64,000 bases of DNA from Modestobacter sp. L9-4. Lineage in GTDB: Bacteria > Actinomycetota > Actinomycetes > Mycobacteriales > Geodermatophilaceae. The translations under genes were made by a program, and so were the position numbers. The notes under the pieces were generated by a model. The model was not told the origin of the DNA, ran no database searches, and saw only the letters and a program-made list of their open reading frames with translations. Positions 23,950-31,613 of the stretch are shown here, piece after piece. The stretch lies in the NCBI RefSeq assembly GCF_019112525.1, contig NZ_CP077800.1, forward strand, positions 3,906,001 through 3,970,000, read 5' to 3'. Position 1 is the first letter of the stretch, and each line of letters starts with the position of its first letter.

Positions 23950-23955
23950 ACGGTA
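23950..23955 (-). promoter_or_regulatory. -10 element TACCGT for leaderless moxR
   Basis: On the minus strand TACCGT is followed by 7 bases and the GTG start at 23942. It fits the TANNNT-N6-8-GTG arrangement seen repeatedly in the window. No Shine-Dalgarno precedes the start. Confidence 0.5.
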
Positions 23956-24100
23956 CGTGCAGATCGCAACCGCGGGGGGTGGTCGCGCGGCCCGCGACCT
24001 GCGGCTGCGGGGCCGGGAGGGGGCCGGGCGGAGGGGCCCGGGAGGCCGCTGTGGACCAGCCGTGGAGCCCGGTGGGGGGCGGGGGGCGACACGTGGCGGA

Positions 24101-24125
24101 GTGGTGTCTGGTGGGGGCCAGTGGG
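24101..24125 (+). promoter_or_regulatory. MraZ operator: three GTGG(G/T) boxes at exact 10-base spacing
   Basis: GTGGT at 24101, GTGGG at 24111 and GTGGG at 24121 are spaced exactly 10 bases apart. This matches the known MraZ binding pattern of three to four T/GTGGG boxes separated by 5 bases. The array ends 2 bases before the -10-like TACTGT, so bound MraZ would block the promoter and repress its own cluster. Confidence 0.8.
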
Positions 24126-24126
24126 T

Positions 24127-24132
24127 TACTGT
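24127..24132 (+). promoter_or_regulatory. -10 element TACTGT of the mraZ (dcw) promoter
   Basis: TACTGT fits TANNNT and sits directly downstream of the MraZ boxes, implying a 5' leader of about 70 bases before mraZ. The MraZ boxes occupy the -35 region. Confidence 0.55.
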
Positions 24133-24209
24133 GTCGCGCAATGGGGAGGCCGGGGCCCACGGATGGTGCCCGGTGACACCACAGGAGGACAGATGCAGGG
24201 GGTGATCCG

Positions 24210-24644
24210 GTGTTCGTCGGCAGCTACCCCCTGCGCCTCGACGAGAAGGGCCGGCTCGCCCTCCCTGTCCGGTACCGCGACCTGGTGGCCGACGGCATGG
24301 TGATCAAGAAGGGCCAGGAGCGCTGCGTCTACGGGCTCACCATGGCCCGGGTCGCCGAGCAGAGCGCCGCCCTCAAGGCGATGGCGCCCTCGGACACCAA
24401 CGGCGCCCGCATGCACGCGCGCATGAGCTTCGGCTCGATGGTCGAGGTGGAGGCCGACAAGACCGGCCGCATCACCATCCCGGCCAGCCTGCGCGAGTAC
24501 GCCGGCCTCGACCGCGACGTCGTCGTGGTCGGCGTCGACACCCGCTTCGAGATCTGGGACTCCGCCACCTGGGAGGCCTACGTGGCCGAGCAGGAGGCCG
24601 TGTTCGCGGCGATGGAGAGCGAGGGGATGCCGACCCTCTCCTGA
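24210..24644 (+). CDS. mraZ: Transcriptional regulator MraZ
   Basis: A 144-residue protein with two AbrB/SpoVT-like repeats: residues about 1-60 (FVGSYPLRLDEKGRLALPVRYRD) and about 75-130 (SFGSMVEVEADKTGRITIPASLREYAG). Each contains the DxxGR motif (DEKGR, DKTGR). MraZ forms ring-shaped oligomers that bind repeated TGGG boxes and repress the dcw operon; such boxes lie just upstream at 24101-24125. GTG 24210 gives the standard N terminus; an ATG at 24193 is in another frame. The product is acidic at its C terminus and of normal length. It is separated from rsmH by an unusually long 369-base gap. Confidence 0.95.
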   Translation: MFVGSYPLRLDEKGRLALPVRYRDLVADGMVIKKGQERCVYGLTMARVAEQSAALKAMAPSDTNGARMHARMSFGSMVEVEADKTGRITIPASLREYAGLDRDVVVVGVDTRFEIWDSATWEAYVAEQEAVFAAMESEGMPTLS

Positions 24645-24679
24645 GCCACCGGCCCCCACCCACCCCCGACCACCACCCG

Positions 24680-24783
24680 TCATCGAGCCTGCTTCCCCGC
24701 GGCTCGAGGGCACCCCGGTCATCGAGCCTGCTTCCCCGCGGCTCGACGGCACCCGGCAGCGAGCCGACTTCCCCCCGGCTCGA
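24680..24783. repeat. Three direct repeats, each a small hairpin, in the mraZ-rsmH gap
   Basis: A 28-base unit beginning TCATCGAGCCTGCTTCC and ending CGGCTCGA occurs at 24680-24707 and 24719-24746 identically, and in degenerate form at 24757-24783. The period is 39 then 38 bases. Each unit folds as TCGAGCC-loop-GGCTCGA with an 11-base loop. The rest of the 24645-25013 gap is C-rich (many CCCAC runs) with no convincing gene; rsmH is preceded by GGAGAGGA. Confidence 0.8.
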
Positions 24784-25013
24784 CGCCACCGCCCCACAGC
24801 CCGACCGCGTCATCCGCCCGGCCGCCCCAGCAGGGCACCTCCTGGTACCGCTTCCCCGGCGCCAGGCGGGCCCTGCGGGGCGGCGGGCCAGGGCGGGCGC
24901 CCCACCCGGGCGCCACCGCCCACCACCGTCCCCACCGCGCCCCACCCCCCACTGCACCCCACCCCGGGACAGCAGCGCCCCGCGCCACCGAGCAGCCCGG
25001 AGAGGACCCGTCG

Positions 25014-25991
25014 ATGAGCAGCCCCGAGCCCACCGGGCCCGCGCTGCACGTCCCCGTCCTCCTCGACCGGGTCACCGAGCTCCTCGGCCCCGCGCTGCGC
25101 GCCCCGGGCGCGGTGTTCGTCGACTGCACGCTGGGCCTGGCCGGCCACTCCCTGGCCCTGCTGGACGCCCACCCGCGGCTGCGGCTGATCGGCCTGGACC
25201 GCGACCCCGACGCCCGTGCCGAGGCCGCCGCCCGGATCGCCGCGGCCGGCCACACCGACCGGGCCACCCTGGTGCCCGCCGTCTTCGACGAGCTGCCCGA
25301 CGTCCTGGACCGCCTGGGCGTGCCCGAGGTGCAGGGCGTGCTGTTCGACCTGGGCGTCTCCTCCCTGCAGCTGGACCGGCCCACCCGCGGTTTCAGCTAC
25401 TCCACCGACGCGCCGCTGGACATGCGGATGGACCCCAGCGGTCCCCGCACCGCCGCCGACGTGGTGAACACCTACTCCCACGGCGAGCTCGCCCGGGTGC
25501 TGCGCGTCTACGGCGAGGAGCGCTTCGCCGGCCGGATCGCCTCCGCCATCGAGCGGGAGCGGGGCAGAGAGCCGTTCACCGGCACCGCCCGGCTGGCCGA
25601 GCTGGTGCGCGACGCGATCCCCGCCGCCACCCGCCGCACCGGTGGGCACCCCGCCAAGCGGACCTTCCAGGCGCTGCGCATCGAGGTCAACGACGAGCTG
25701 GGGGTGCTGACCCGGGCCCTGCCGGCGGCCATCGAGGCCCTCGCGGTCGGCGGCCGGATCGCCGTCATCAGCTTCCACTCCCTCGAGGACCGCATCGTGA
25801 AGCAGACGCTGGCCGCCGAGGCGACCGACCGCACCCCGCCGGGCATGCCGGTCCCGATGCCCGAGCACGCCCCGGTGCTGCGGCTGGTCACCCGCGGCGG
25901 TGAGGCCCCCGGCGAGGCCGAGCTCGCCGTCAACCCGCGGGCCGCCTCGGCCCGCGTGCGCGCCGCCGAGCGCGTCCGGCGGGCCTCGTGA
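25014..25991 (+). CDS. rsmH: 16S rRNA (cytosine-1402-N4)-methyltransferase
   Basis: A 325-residue RsmH (MraW), which methylates N4 of C1402 in 16S rRNA. The N terminus [13 protein letters not shown] and the SAM motif [16 protein letters not shown] are typical; note VDCTLG and AGHS rather than the usual [42 protein letters not shown] and [15 protein letters not shown] are diagnostic family motifs. ATG 25014 has GGAGAGGA upstream. It follows mraZ as usual. The stop overlaps a GTG that opens a 21-codon reading frame leading to ftsL. Confidence 0.96.
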   Translation: MSSPEPTGPALHVPVLLDRVTELLGPALRAPGAVFVDCTLGLAGHSLALLDAHPRLRLIGLDRDPDARAEAAARIAAAGHTDRATLVPAVFDELPDVLDRLGVPEVQGVLFDLGVSSLQLDRPTRGFSYSTDAPLDMRMDPSGPRTAADVVNTYSHGELARVLRVYGEERFAGRIASAIERERGREPFTGTARLAELVRDAIPAATRRTGGHPAKRTFQALRIEVNDELGVLTRALPAAIEALAVGGRIAVISFHSLEDRIVKQTLAAEATDRTPPGMPVPMPEHAPVLRLVTRGGEAPGEAELAVNPRAASARVRAAERVRRAS

Positions 25992-26053
25992 GCGCCTGCA
26001 CCGGCCCGGCCACCCGGTGGACGCCGGCCCGCGCCGGCCGGGGCGCGTCGTGA
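25988..26053 (+). other. 21-codon reading frame linking rsmH and ftsL by two GTGA overlaps
   Basis: GTG 25988 overlaps the rsmH stop (GTGA) and the frame ends in a TGA that overlaps the ftsL GTG at 26050 (GTGA). It would encode [20 protein letters not shown] plus one residue. The sequences around the two junctions (CCTCGTGAGC, CGTCGTGAGC) look duplicated. It may pass ribosomes from rsmH to ftsL or may be chance; no protein function is proposed. Confidence 0.3.
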
Positions 26054-27009
26054 GCCAGCCGGCCCGGACCACGCCCGGCACCGGCCCGCAGCCGCCGCTG
26101 CCGCGGACGGGGTCCTCCCGGACGTCGGCGTCCCGGACCGGTGCCCCCCGCACCGGTTCCTCGCGAGTCGACCCGTCCCGCACCGACCCGTCCCGCACCT
26201 ACCCGCCCCGCACGGCCGGGTCCGGTACCGCCGCCTCCCGCACCGCCGCCCCCCGGGTCGGCGGTCCCCGCACCCCGGTGGCGCGCACGCCGATGCGCAG
26301 CGCGCCCACCGCCCGGGCCGCGGCGCCGCGGGCCACCACCGGCCCGGTGCACGTGCCCCGCAGCGCGCCGTCGCGGCGCACCGGCCCGGTCGCCCCGCTG
26401 CCGCAGCTGCGGCTGGTGCCCCCGGCCACCCGCGCCCCGGGCCGTGGCACCACGCGGCAGCGCCGCCGCGCACCGTTCGTGGCGCTGCTCGTGGCCCTGC
26501 TGGTGGCCACCACGCTCGGGCTGCTGGCGCTGAACACCGCCATCGCCGTCGACTCGCTGCGGGCCACCCAGCAGCGCGCGGCCAACGCCGAGCAGGCCGA
26601 GGAGGTCTCCCGGCTGCAGCAGCAGGTCGTGGCCGCCGACACCGCGGCCGAGCTGGCCCGTGCCGCCGCGGCGGCCGGGCTGGTCCAGCCGGGCGCCCCG
26701 GCGCACCTGGTGCTGCAGCCCGACGGCACCTCGGTGCTCCTGGGGACGGCCGTCCCGGCGCCCGACCCGAACGCCCCCGACCCGAACGCGCCCGCCGCCC
26801 AGACGCCCGGCACGGCACCCACCGGCACGGCACCCACCGCCCCGGCACCCACCGGCACGGCACCGGCAGTCCCGGCGCCCGCCGCCGTCGGCGACCCGGC
26901 CCCGACCGAGCCGGCCCCGACCGAGCCCGCGCCGACCGACCCGGTCCCCACCGAGCCCGCGCCGGGGGGCACCGCCCCCGACCTCGCGTCGCCGACCCCC
27001 GGGAACTGA
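26050..27009 (+). CDS. ftsL: FtsL-like divisome protein with long disordered extensions
   Basis: A 319-residue protein in the ftsL position. Residues about 1-138 are basic and disordered, rich in SRT/PRT tripeptides. One transmembrane helix follows (APFVALLVALLVATTLGLLALNT near 139-162), then a short coiled-coil (RATQQRAANAEQAEEVSRLQQQVVAADTA) and an FtsL-like end segment (PAHLVLQPDGTSVLLG). The last 85 residues or so are a Pro/Thr/Ala linker with PTEPA repeats. FtsL binds FtsQ and FtsB-type partners to activate FtsWI; sequence conservation is always weak, so the call rests on topology and position. GTG 26050 was chosen by overlap; later starts are possible. Confidence 0.75.
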   Translation: MSQPARTTPGTGPQPPLPRTGSSRTSASRTGAPRTGSSRVDPSRTDPSRTYPPRTAGSGTAASRTAAPRVGGPRTPVARTPMRSAPTARAAAPRATTGPVHVPRSAPSRRTGPVAPLPQLRLVPPATRAPGRGTTRQRRRAPFVALLVALLVATTLGLLALNTAIAVDSLRATQQRAANAEQAEEVSRLQQQVVAADTAAELARAAAAAGLVQPGAPAHLVLQPDGTSVLLGTAVPAPDPNAPDPNAPAAQTPGTAPTGTAPTAPAPTGTAPAVPAPAAVGDPAPTEPAPTEPAPTDPVPTEPAPGGTAPDLASPTPGN

Positions 27010-27013
27010 CCCC

Positions 27014-28885
27014 GTGCCCCCAGCAGGCCAGCAGCCGCCGATCCGCCGTCCCGCCGTCCCGCGCCGGGACGTCGGCCGCGCACCCGGGCCGGCCCGTCGG
27101 ACGGCTCCCCCCGGGCCGCGCAGCGAGCCCGGTCCGCGGCGCCGTCGGCCGACGCTGGGCCTGCAGCAGCGCGACACCCGCAACCGGTGGGGTCTGGCCC
27201 TGCTGATCACCCTGCTGGTGGTGGTCGTCGGCAAGCTGGTGGTCCTGCAGGGCGTCGACGGCGCCGCCTACGCCCAGGCGGCCGAGGCCGACCGGATGTC
27301 GGTGTCGCCGATCGAGGCCGCCCGCGGTGAGATCACCGACCGCACCGGGCGGGTGCTGGCCTACTCCGTGGACGCCGAGCGGGTGGTCGCCGACCCGAAG
27401 GCGGTCACCGACCCGACCCGCACCGCGCTGGCGCTCACCACGCTGCTCGGCGTCCCGACCGAGGAGCTCACCGAGAAGCTGTCCCGGGACAGCCGCTACG
27501 TGGTGCTCAAGCCCAAGGTGCCCACCGACGTCACCGACCAGATCCGCGAGCTGCCGCGGGCCGACCGCGCCGGCATCCTCTTCGAGGACGACCCGGTGCG
27601 GCTCTACCCCGCCGGCCCGGTGGGCGGTCAGGTCGTGGGCTTCGTGGGCACCGACGGAGCCGGGCTGGCCGGCATCGAGCGCACCTTCCAGGACCAGCTG
27701 ACCGGCACCGACGGCGAGGAGCGCACCGAGGTCGACGGCAGCGGCAACCCGATCCCCTCGGGCATCGACGACACCACCCCGGCCGTCGACGGCAGCACGG
27801 TGCAGCTGACCATCGACGAGGACCTGCAGTACGTCGTGCAGCAGCGGCTGGACGCCGCCTGCGCCGACGGGGCCACCACCTCCGGCTCCGCGGTCGTGCT
27901 GGACGTGCACACCGGTGAGGTCGCGGCGATGGCCGCCTGCCCCGGCTACGACCCGGCGCACTACGGCGACACCGATCCCGAGCTGCTGGGCAACCCGGTG
28001 GTCTCCGACGTCTACGAGCCCGGTTCGGTGATGAAGGCGGTGACCCTGGCCGCCGCCATCGACCAGGGCAAGGCCACCAAGGACACCGTGCTCAGCGTCA
28101 ACGGCCACATCGAGGCCGGGGACGTGGTGGTCAAGGACGCCACCGACCACGCACCGCGCAACTACACGGTCACCGGGATCCTGGCGAAGTCCAGCAACGT
28201 CGGGGCGATCATGCTGGCCCGCGAGGTCGGCGACCAGACCCTGGAGAAGTACCTGCACGACTTCGGCATCGGCCTGCAGACCGGGGTCGAGCTGCCCGGG
28301 GAGAGCGCCGGCATCCTGGAGCCCTCGGCCGACTGGACCGCCAGCCGCGCGGCCAACGTGCCGATCGGGCAGGGCGTGTCGGTGACCACCCTGCAGATGG
28401 CGTCGGTCTACCAGACCCTGGCCAACGGGGGAGTGCGCATCCCGCCGCGGATCGTCTCCTCGGTCACCGCCGCCGACGGCACGGTCACCCCCACGCCGCG
28501 CCCCGACGGCACGCGGGTGGTCAGCCAGGACACCGCGAGCCAGCTGACCTACATGCTGGAGGCGGTCGTGGGCAAGGGCGGCACCGCGCCGCTGGGCGCC
28601 GTCGACGGCTTCCGGGTGGTCGGCAAGACCGGCACCGCCCAGCGGGCCAACCCGGCCTGCAGCTGCTACGCCGGCGGTGGCTACTTCACGACCTTCGTCG
28701 GCTACGCCCCGGCCGACGACCCGCAGTACGTCGTCGCCGTCGACCTGGAGCGCCCCACCAGCGACGCCGAGGGCGGCCAGGTCGCCGCCCCGGTGTTCTC
28801 CGACGTCATGCGGTTCGCGCTGACCTCCGGCGGCGTCGTCCCCTCGGGCTCGCCGCGGCCCGACTTCACCCTCCTGGCCCCCTGA
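27014..28885 (+). CDS. ftsI: Septal peptidoglycan transpeptidase FtsI (PBP3/PbpB)
   Basis: A 623-residue class B penicillin-binding protein crosslinking septal peptidoglycan. A cytoplasmic Arg/Pro-rich tail of about 56 residues precedes the membrane anchor (WGLALLITLLVVVVGKLVVLQ). The pedestal domain (EAARGEITDRTGRVLAYS) and the transpeptidase domain follow. Active-site motifs: SVMK in YEPGSVMKAVTLAAAID near residue 336, SSN in LAKSSNVGAIM, and KTGTAQ near residue 538. No PASTA domain. GTG 27014 is 4 bases after the ftsL stop. It works with FtsW, encoded downstream. Confidence 0.95.
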   Translation: MPPAGQQPPIRRPAVPRRDVGRAPGPARRTAPPGPRSEPGPRRRRPTLGLQQRDTRNRWGLALLITLLVVVVGKLVVLQGVDGAAYAQAAEADRMSVSPIEAARGEITDRTGRVLAYSVDAERVVADPKAVTDPTRTALALTTLLGVPTEELTEKLSRDSRYVVLKPKVPTDVTDQIRELPRADRAGILFEDDPVRLYPAGPVGGQVVGFVGTDGAGLAGIERTFQDQLTGTDGEERTEVDGSGNPIPSGIDDTTPAVDGSTVQLTIDEDLQYVVQQRLDAACADGATTSGSAVVLDVHTGEVAAMAACPGYDPAHYGDTDPELLGNPVVSDVYEPGSVMKAVTLAAAIDQGKATKDTVLSVNGHIEAGDVVVKDATDHAPRNYTVTGILAKSSNVGAIMLAREVGDQTLEKYLHDFGIGLQTGVELPGESAGILEPSADWTASRAANVPIGQGVSVTTLQMASVYQTLANGGVRIPPRIVSSVTAADGTVTPTPRPDGTRVVSQDTASQLTYMLEAVVGKGGTAPLGAVDGFRVVGKTGTAQRANPACSCYAGGGYFTTFVGYAPADDPQYVVAVDLERPTSDAEGGQVAAPVFSDVMRFALTSGGVVPSGSPRPDFTLLAP

Positions 28886-28963
28886 TCCACCCCTCGACGC
28901 CGGACCGGGCGACCCGGGCGACACGAGGTGGACCGGTGGCCGGGCGCGGAGGTGCCACGCCGG

Positions 28964-28969
28964 TAGATT
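28964..28969 (+). promoter_or_regulatory. -10 element TAGATT for an internal, leaderless murE promoter
   Basis: TAGATT fits TANNNT and lies 8 bases before GTG 28978. It is in the 92-base gap between ftsI and murE, the first real gap after the ftsL-ftsI block, so the mur genes probably have their own promoter. Confidence 0.5.
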
Positions 28970-28977
28970 GGGTCGTC

Positions 28978-30534
28978 GTGACCCCGACCGCCTCCGGGTC
29001 GGCTCCCCGACCTGCGGGGAACCGACCTGTACCGCTCACCGACCTGGCCGACCTGACCGGCGCCCCCGTACAGGGGGCCGCCACGGTCGCCGTCTCCGGC
29101 GTCACCCTCGCCTCCGGCGCGGTCCTGCCCGGCGACCTCTACGCCGCGCTCCCCGGCGCCCGCACGCACGGCGCCGCGTACGTGCCCGAGGCACTGGCCC
29201 GCGGTGCGGTCGCGGTGCTCACCGACGCCGCCGGCCGCGCCGCGATCACCGACCTCGACGTCCCCGTCTGCGTCGTCGAGGACCCGCGCGCGGTGCTGGG
29301 GCCCGTCGCCGGCCGCGTGTACGGCCGCCCCAGCGAGCAGCTGACCGTGCTGGGCATCACCGGCACCAACGGCAAGACGACGACGAGCTACCTCGTCGAG
29401 GCCGGGCTGGCCGCCGCCGGCCGACCCAGCGGCCTGATCGGCACCGTGCAGACCCGCACCCGAGGTCGCGGCGCCGACGGCGAGCCGGTCACCACCGAGC
29501 TGCCCAGCGTCCGCACCACCCCCGAGGCGCCTGACCTGCACGCCCTGCTGGCCACGATGGTCGAGTCGGGGGTGCAGGCGGTGGTGATGGAGGTGTCCAG
29601 CCACGCGCTGGTGCAGGGCCGCGTGGGCGGGGTGGGCTTCGCCGCCGCCGGGTTCACCAACCTCTCCCGCGACCACCTGGACTTCCACGGCGACGTCGAG
29701 AGCTACTTCCGGGCCAAGGCGCTGCTGTTCGACGGGCGCGCCGCGGTCGAGGTCGTCGACGTCGACGACGAGCACGGACGCCGGCTGGTCCGCCCCGGCA
29801 CGGTCACCGTCAGCACCGCGGGGCGGGACGCCGACTGGTCGGCCGCCGACGTGACCACCCTCGCCGCCGGCGGCTCCACCTTCACCCTGCGCGGTCCCGG
29901 TGGGCGCAGCTGGCCGGCCCATCTGCGGCTGCCCGGTGACTTCAACGTGGCCAACGCCGTGCTGGCGGTCGCGCTGCTGGACGCCGTGGGCGTGCCGGTG
30001 GAGACCGCGCTGGCCGGGCTGGCCGACACCGTCGTCCCCGGCCGGATGGAGCCGGTGGACGCCGGCCAGCCGTTCATGGCGGTCGTGGACTACGCGCACA
30101 CGCCGGACGCGGTCGCGACCGCGCTGGCGGCGCTGCGCGGGCCGACCACCGGCCGGCTGGTCACCGTGCTCGGCTGCGGCGGCGACCGGGACGCCGGCAA
30201 GCGCCCGGCGATGGGCGCGGCCGCGGCTGCCGGCAGCGACGTGCTGGTGGTGACCGACGACAACCCGCGCTCGGAGGACCCGCAGGCGATCCGGGCCGCG
30301 ATGCGCGCCGGTGCGGAGGAGGTGCCGGCCCAGCAGCGGGCCGAGCTGCTCGAGATCGGCGACCGGCGGGCTGCACTGGCCGCGGCCGTCGCCCTCGCGC
30401 GACCGGGTGACACGCTGCTGGTGGCCGGCAAGGGCCACGAGACAGGCCAGGAGGTGGGAGGTTCCGTGCTGCCCTTCGACGACCGTGCGGTGCTCCGCGA
30501 GCTGCTCGCCGCCCGCGCGGAGGTGACCGCGTGA
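28978..30534 (+). CDS. murE: UDP-MurNAc-L-Ala-D-Glu:meso-diaminopimelate ligase
   Basis: A 518-residue Mur ligase adding the third stem-peptide residue in the cytoplasm. The ATP site is LGITGTNGKTTTSYLVEAG near residues 122-140; the carbamylated-Lys region and LVVTDDNPRSEDPQAIR near residue 423 are seen. The DNPR motif is the marker of meso-DAP specificity, expected for this group. GTG 28978 is chosen for the -10-like box just upstream; GTG 28936 in frame would add 14 residues without similarity. The stop overlaps mraY by 4 bases, leaving no room for murF, which normally lies here. Confidence 0.95.
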   Translation: MTPTASGSAPRPAGNRPVPLTDLADLTGAPVQGAATVAVSGVTLASGAVLPGDLYAALPGARTHGAAYVPEALARGAVAVLTDAAGRAAITDLDVPVCVVEDPRAVLGPVAGRVYGRPSEQLTVLGITGTNGKTTTSYLVEAGLAAAGRPSGLIGTVQTRTRGRGADGEPVTTELPSVRTTPEAPDLHALLATMVESGVQAVVMEVSSHALVQGRVGGVGFAAAGFTNLSRDHLDFHGDVESYFRAKALLFDGRAAVEVVDVDDEHGRRLVRPGTVTVSTAGRDADWSAADVTTLAAGGSTFTLRGPGGRSWPAHLRLPGDFNVANAVLAVALLDAVGVPVETALAGLADTVVPGRMEPVDAGQPFMAVVDYAHTPDAVATALAALRGPTTGRLVTVLGCGGDRDAGKRPAMGAAAAAGSDVLVVTDDNPRSEDPQAIRAAMRAGAEEVPAQQRAELLEIGDRRAALAAAVALARPGDTLLVAGKGHETGQEVGGSVLPFDDRAVLRELLAARAEVTA

Positions 30535-31613
30535 AGTCGGTGCTGGTCGCCGCCGCGGTGGGGCTGATCGTGTCGATCCTGCTCACGCCGCTGGCCATCA
30601 AGGCGTTCCGCCGGCAGGGCTTCGGGCAGGAGATCCGCGACGACGGCCCCGAGAGCCACCTGTCCAAGAAGGGCACGCCCACGATGGGCGGCACGGTCAT
30701 CGTGCTGGCCACCGTGCTCGGCTACCTGGTCGCCCACCTGTTCCTGATCAACCAGGACGGCCGCGGGGTCACCGCCACCGGCCTGCTGCTGCTGTTCCTG
30801 CTGATCGGCATGGGCACCGTCGGGTTCCTCGACGACTTCCTCAAGATCCGCTACCGGCGCAGCCTGGGGCTGAACAAGACGGCCAAGCTGGTCGGCCAGC
30901 TGGTCGTCGGGCTCACCTTCGCCGTCCTGGCCCTGGTCGAGGACGGCAACGACGGCACGGCGGTGGCGACCAAGGCGGTCTCCTTCGTCCGGGACATCGC
31001 GCCGCTGACCATGCCGGCGTTCCTGTTCTGCGCGGTGGCCTACCTGTTCATCGCCGGCTTCTCCAACGCGGTGAACCTCACCGACGGCCTCGACGGGCTG
31101 GCCGCCGGCTGCTCGGCGATGGTCTTCGGCTCCTACGTGGTCATCTCGTTCTGGCAGTTCGGCCACGACTGCAGCTCCGCGCTCGCCCTCGACGGTTGCT
31201 ACACCGTCCGCGACCCCCTCGACGTCACCCTGGTCGCGGCGTCGGCGATGGGCGCCTGCCTGGGCTTCCTGTGGTGGAACACCTCGCCGGCCCGCATCTT
31301 CATGGGCGACACCGGCTCGCTGGCCCTGGGCGGGCTGATGGCCGGGCTGGCCATCGTCACCCGCACCGAGCTGCTGCTGGTCGTCCTCGGCGGGCTGTTC
31401 GTCGCGGTGACCCTCTCGGTGGTCATCCAGGTGGCCTTCTTCCGGGCCACCCGCCGCCGGGTGTTCCGGATGGCGCCGCTGCACCACCACTTCGAGCTCG
31501 CCGGGTGGGCGGAGAACACCGTCATCGTCCGGTTCTGGCTGGTCACCGGGATGGCAGTGGCCTTCGGGCTCGGGCTGTTCTACGCCGACTGGCTCTCCTT
31601 CGCAGGTCTGTGA
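30531..31613 (+). CDS. mraY: Phospho-N-acetylmuramoyl-pentapeptide transferase
   Basis: A 360-residue polytopic enzyme making lipid I from UDP-MurNAc-pentapeptide and undecaprenyl phosphate. About ten transmembrane helices. Diagnostic motifs: SHLSKKGTPTMGGTVI near residue 42, VGFLDDFLKIRYRRSLGLNKTAKL near 98, NAVNLTDGLDGLAAG near 180, and FMGDTGSLALGG near 258; the HHH region MAPLHHHFELAGW near 318. These supply the Mg-binding aspartates and the catalytic site. GTG 30531 overlaps the murE stop (GTGA), and TGATG joins it to murD. Confidence 0.97.
   Translation: MKSVLVAAAVGLIVSILLTPLAIKAFRRQGFGQEIRDDGPESHLSKKGTPTMGGTVIVLATVLGYLVAHLFLINQDGRGVTATGLLLLFLLIGMGTVGFLDDFLKIRYRRSLGLNKTAKLVGQLVVGLTFAVLALVEDGNDGTAVATKAVSFVRDIAPLTMPAFLFCAVAYLFIAGFSNAVNLTDGLDGLAAGCSAMVFGSYVVISFWQFGHDCSSALALDGCYTVRDPLDVTLVAASAMGACLGFLWWNTSPARIFMGDTGSLALGGLMAGLAIVTRTELLLVVLGGLFVAVTLSVVIQVAFFRATRRRVFRMAPLHHHFELAGWAENTVIVRFWLVTGMAVAFGLGLFYADWLSFAGL

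Noticed and set aside
24193-24209. ATG 24193 with GGAGG upstream as the start of mraZ
   Set aside because: It is in another frame from the MraZ protein. The GTG at 24210 gives the conserved MraZ N terminus.
26760-27000. PT/PA-rich coding stretch as a CRISPR-like or regulatory repeat
   Set aside because: It is an irregular codon repeat in the FtsL tail with no constant spacer structure. No CRISPR array occurs in the window.
28936-28977. GTG 28936 as the murE start
   Set aside because: The 14 extra residues have no similarity to MurE, and GTG 28978 is positioned for a leaderless start after TAGATT.
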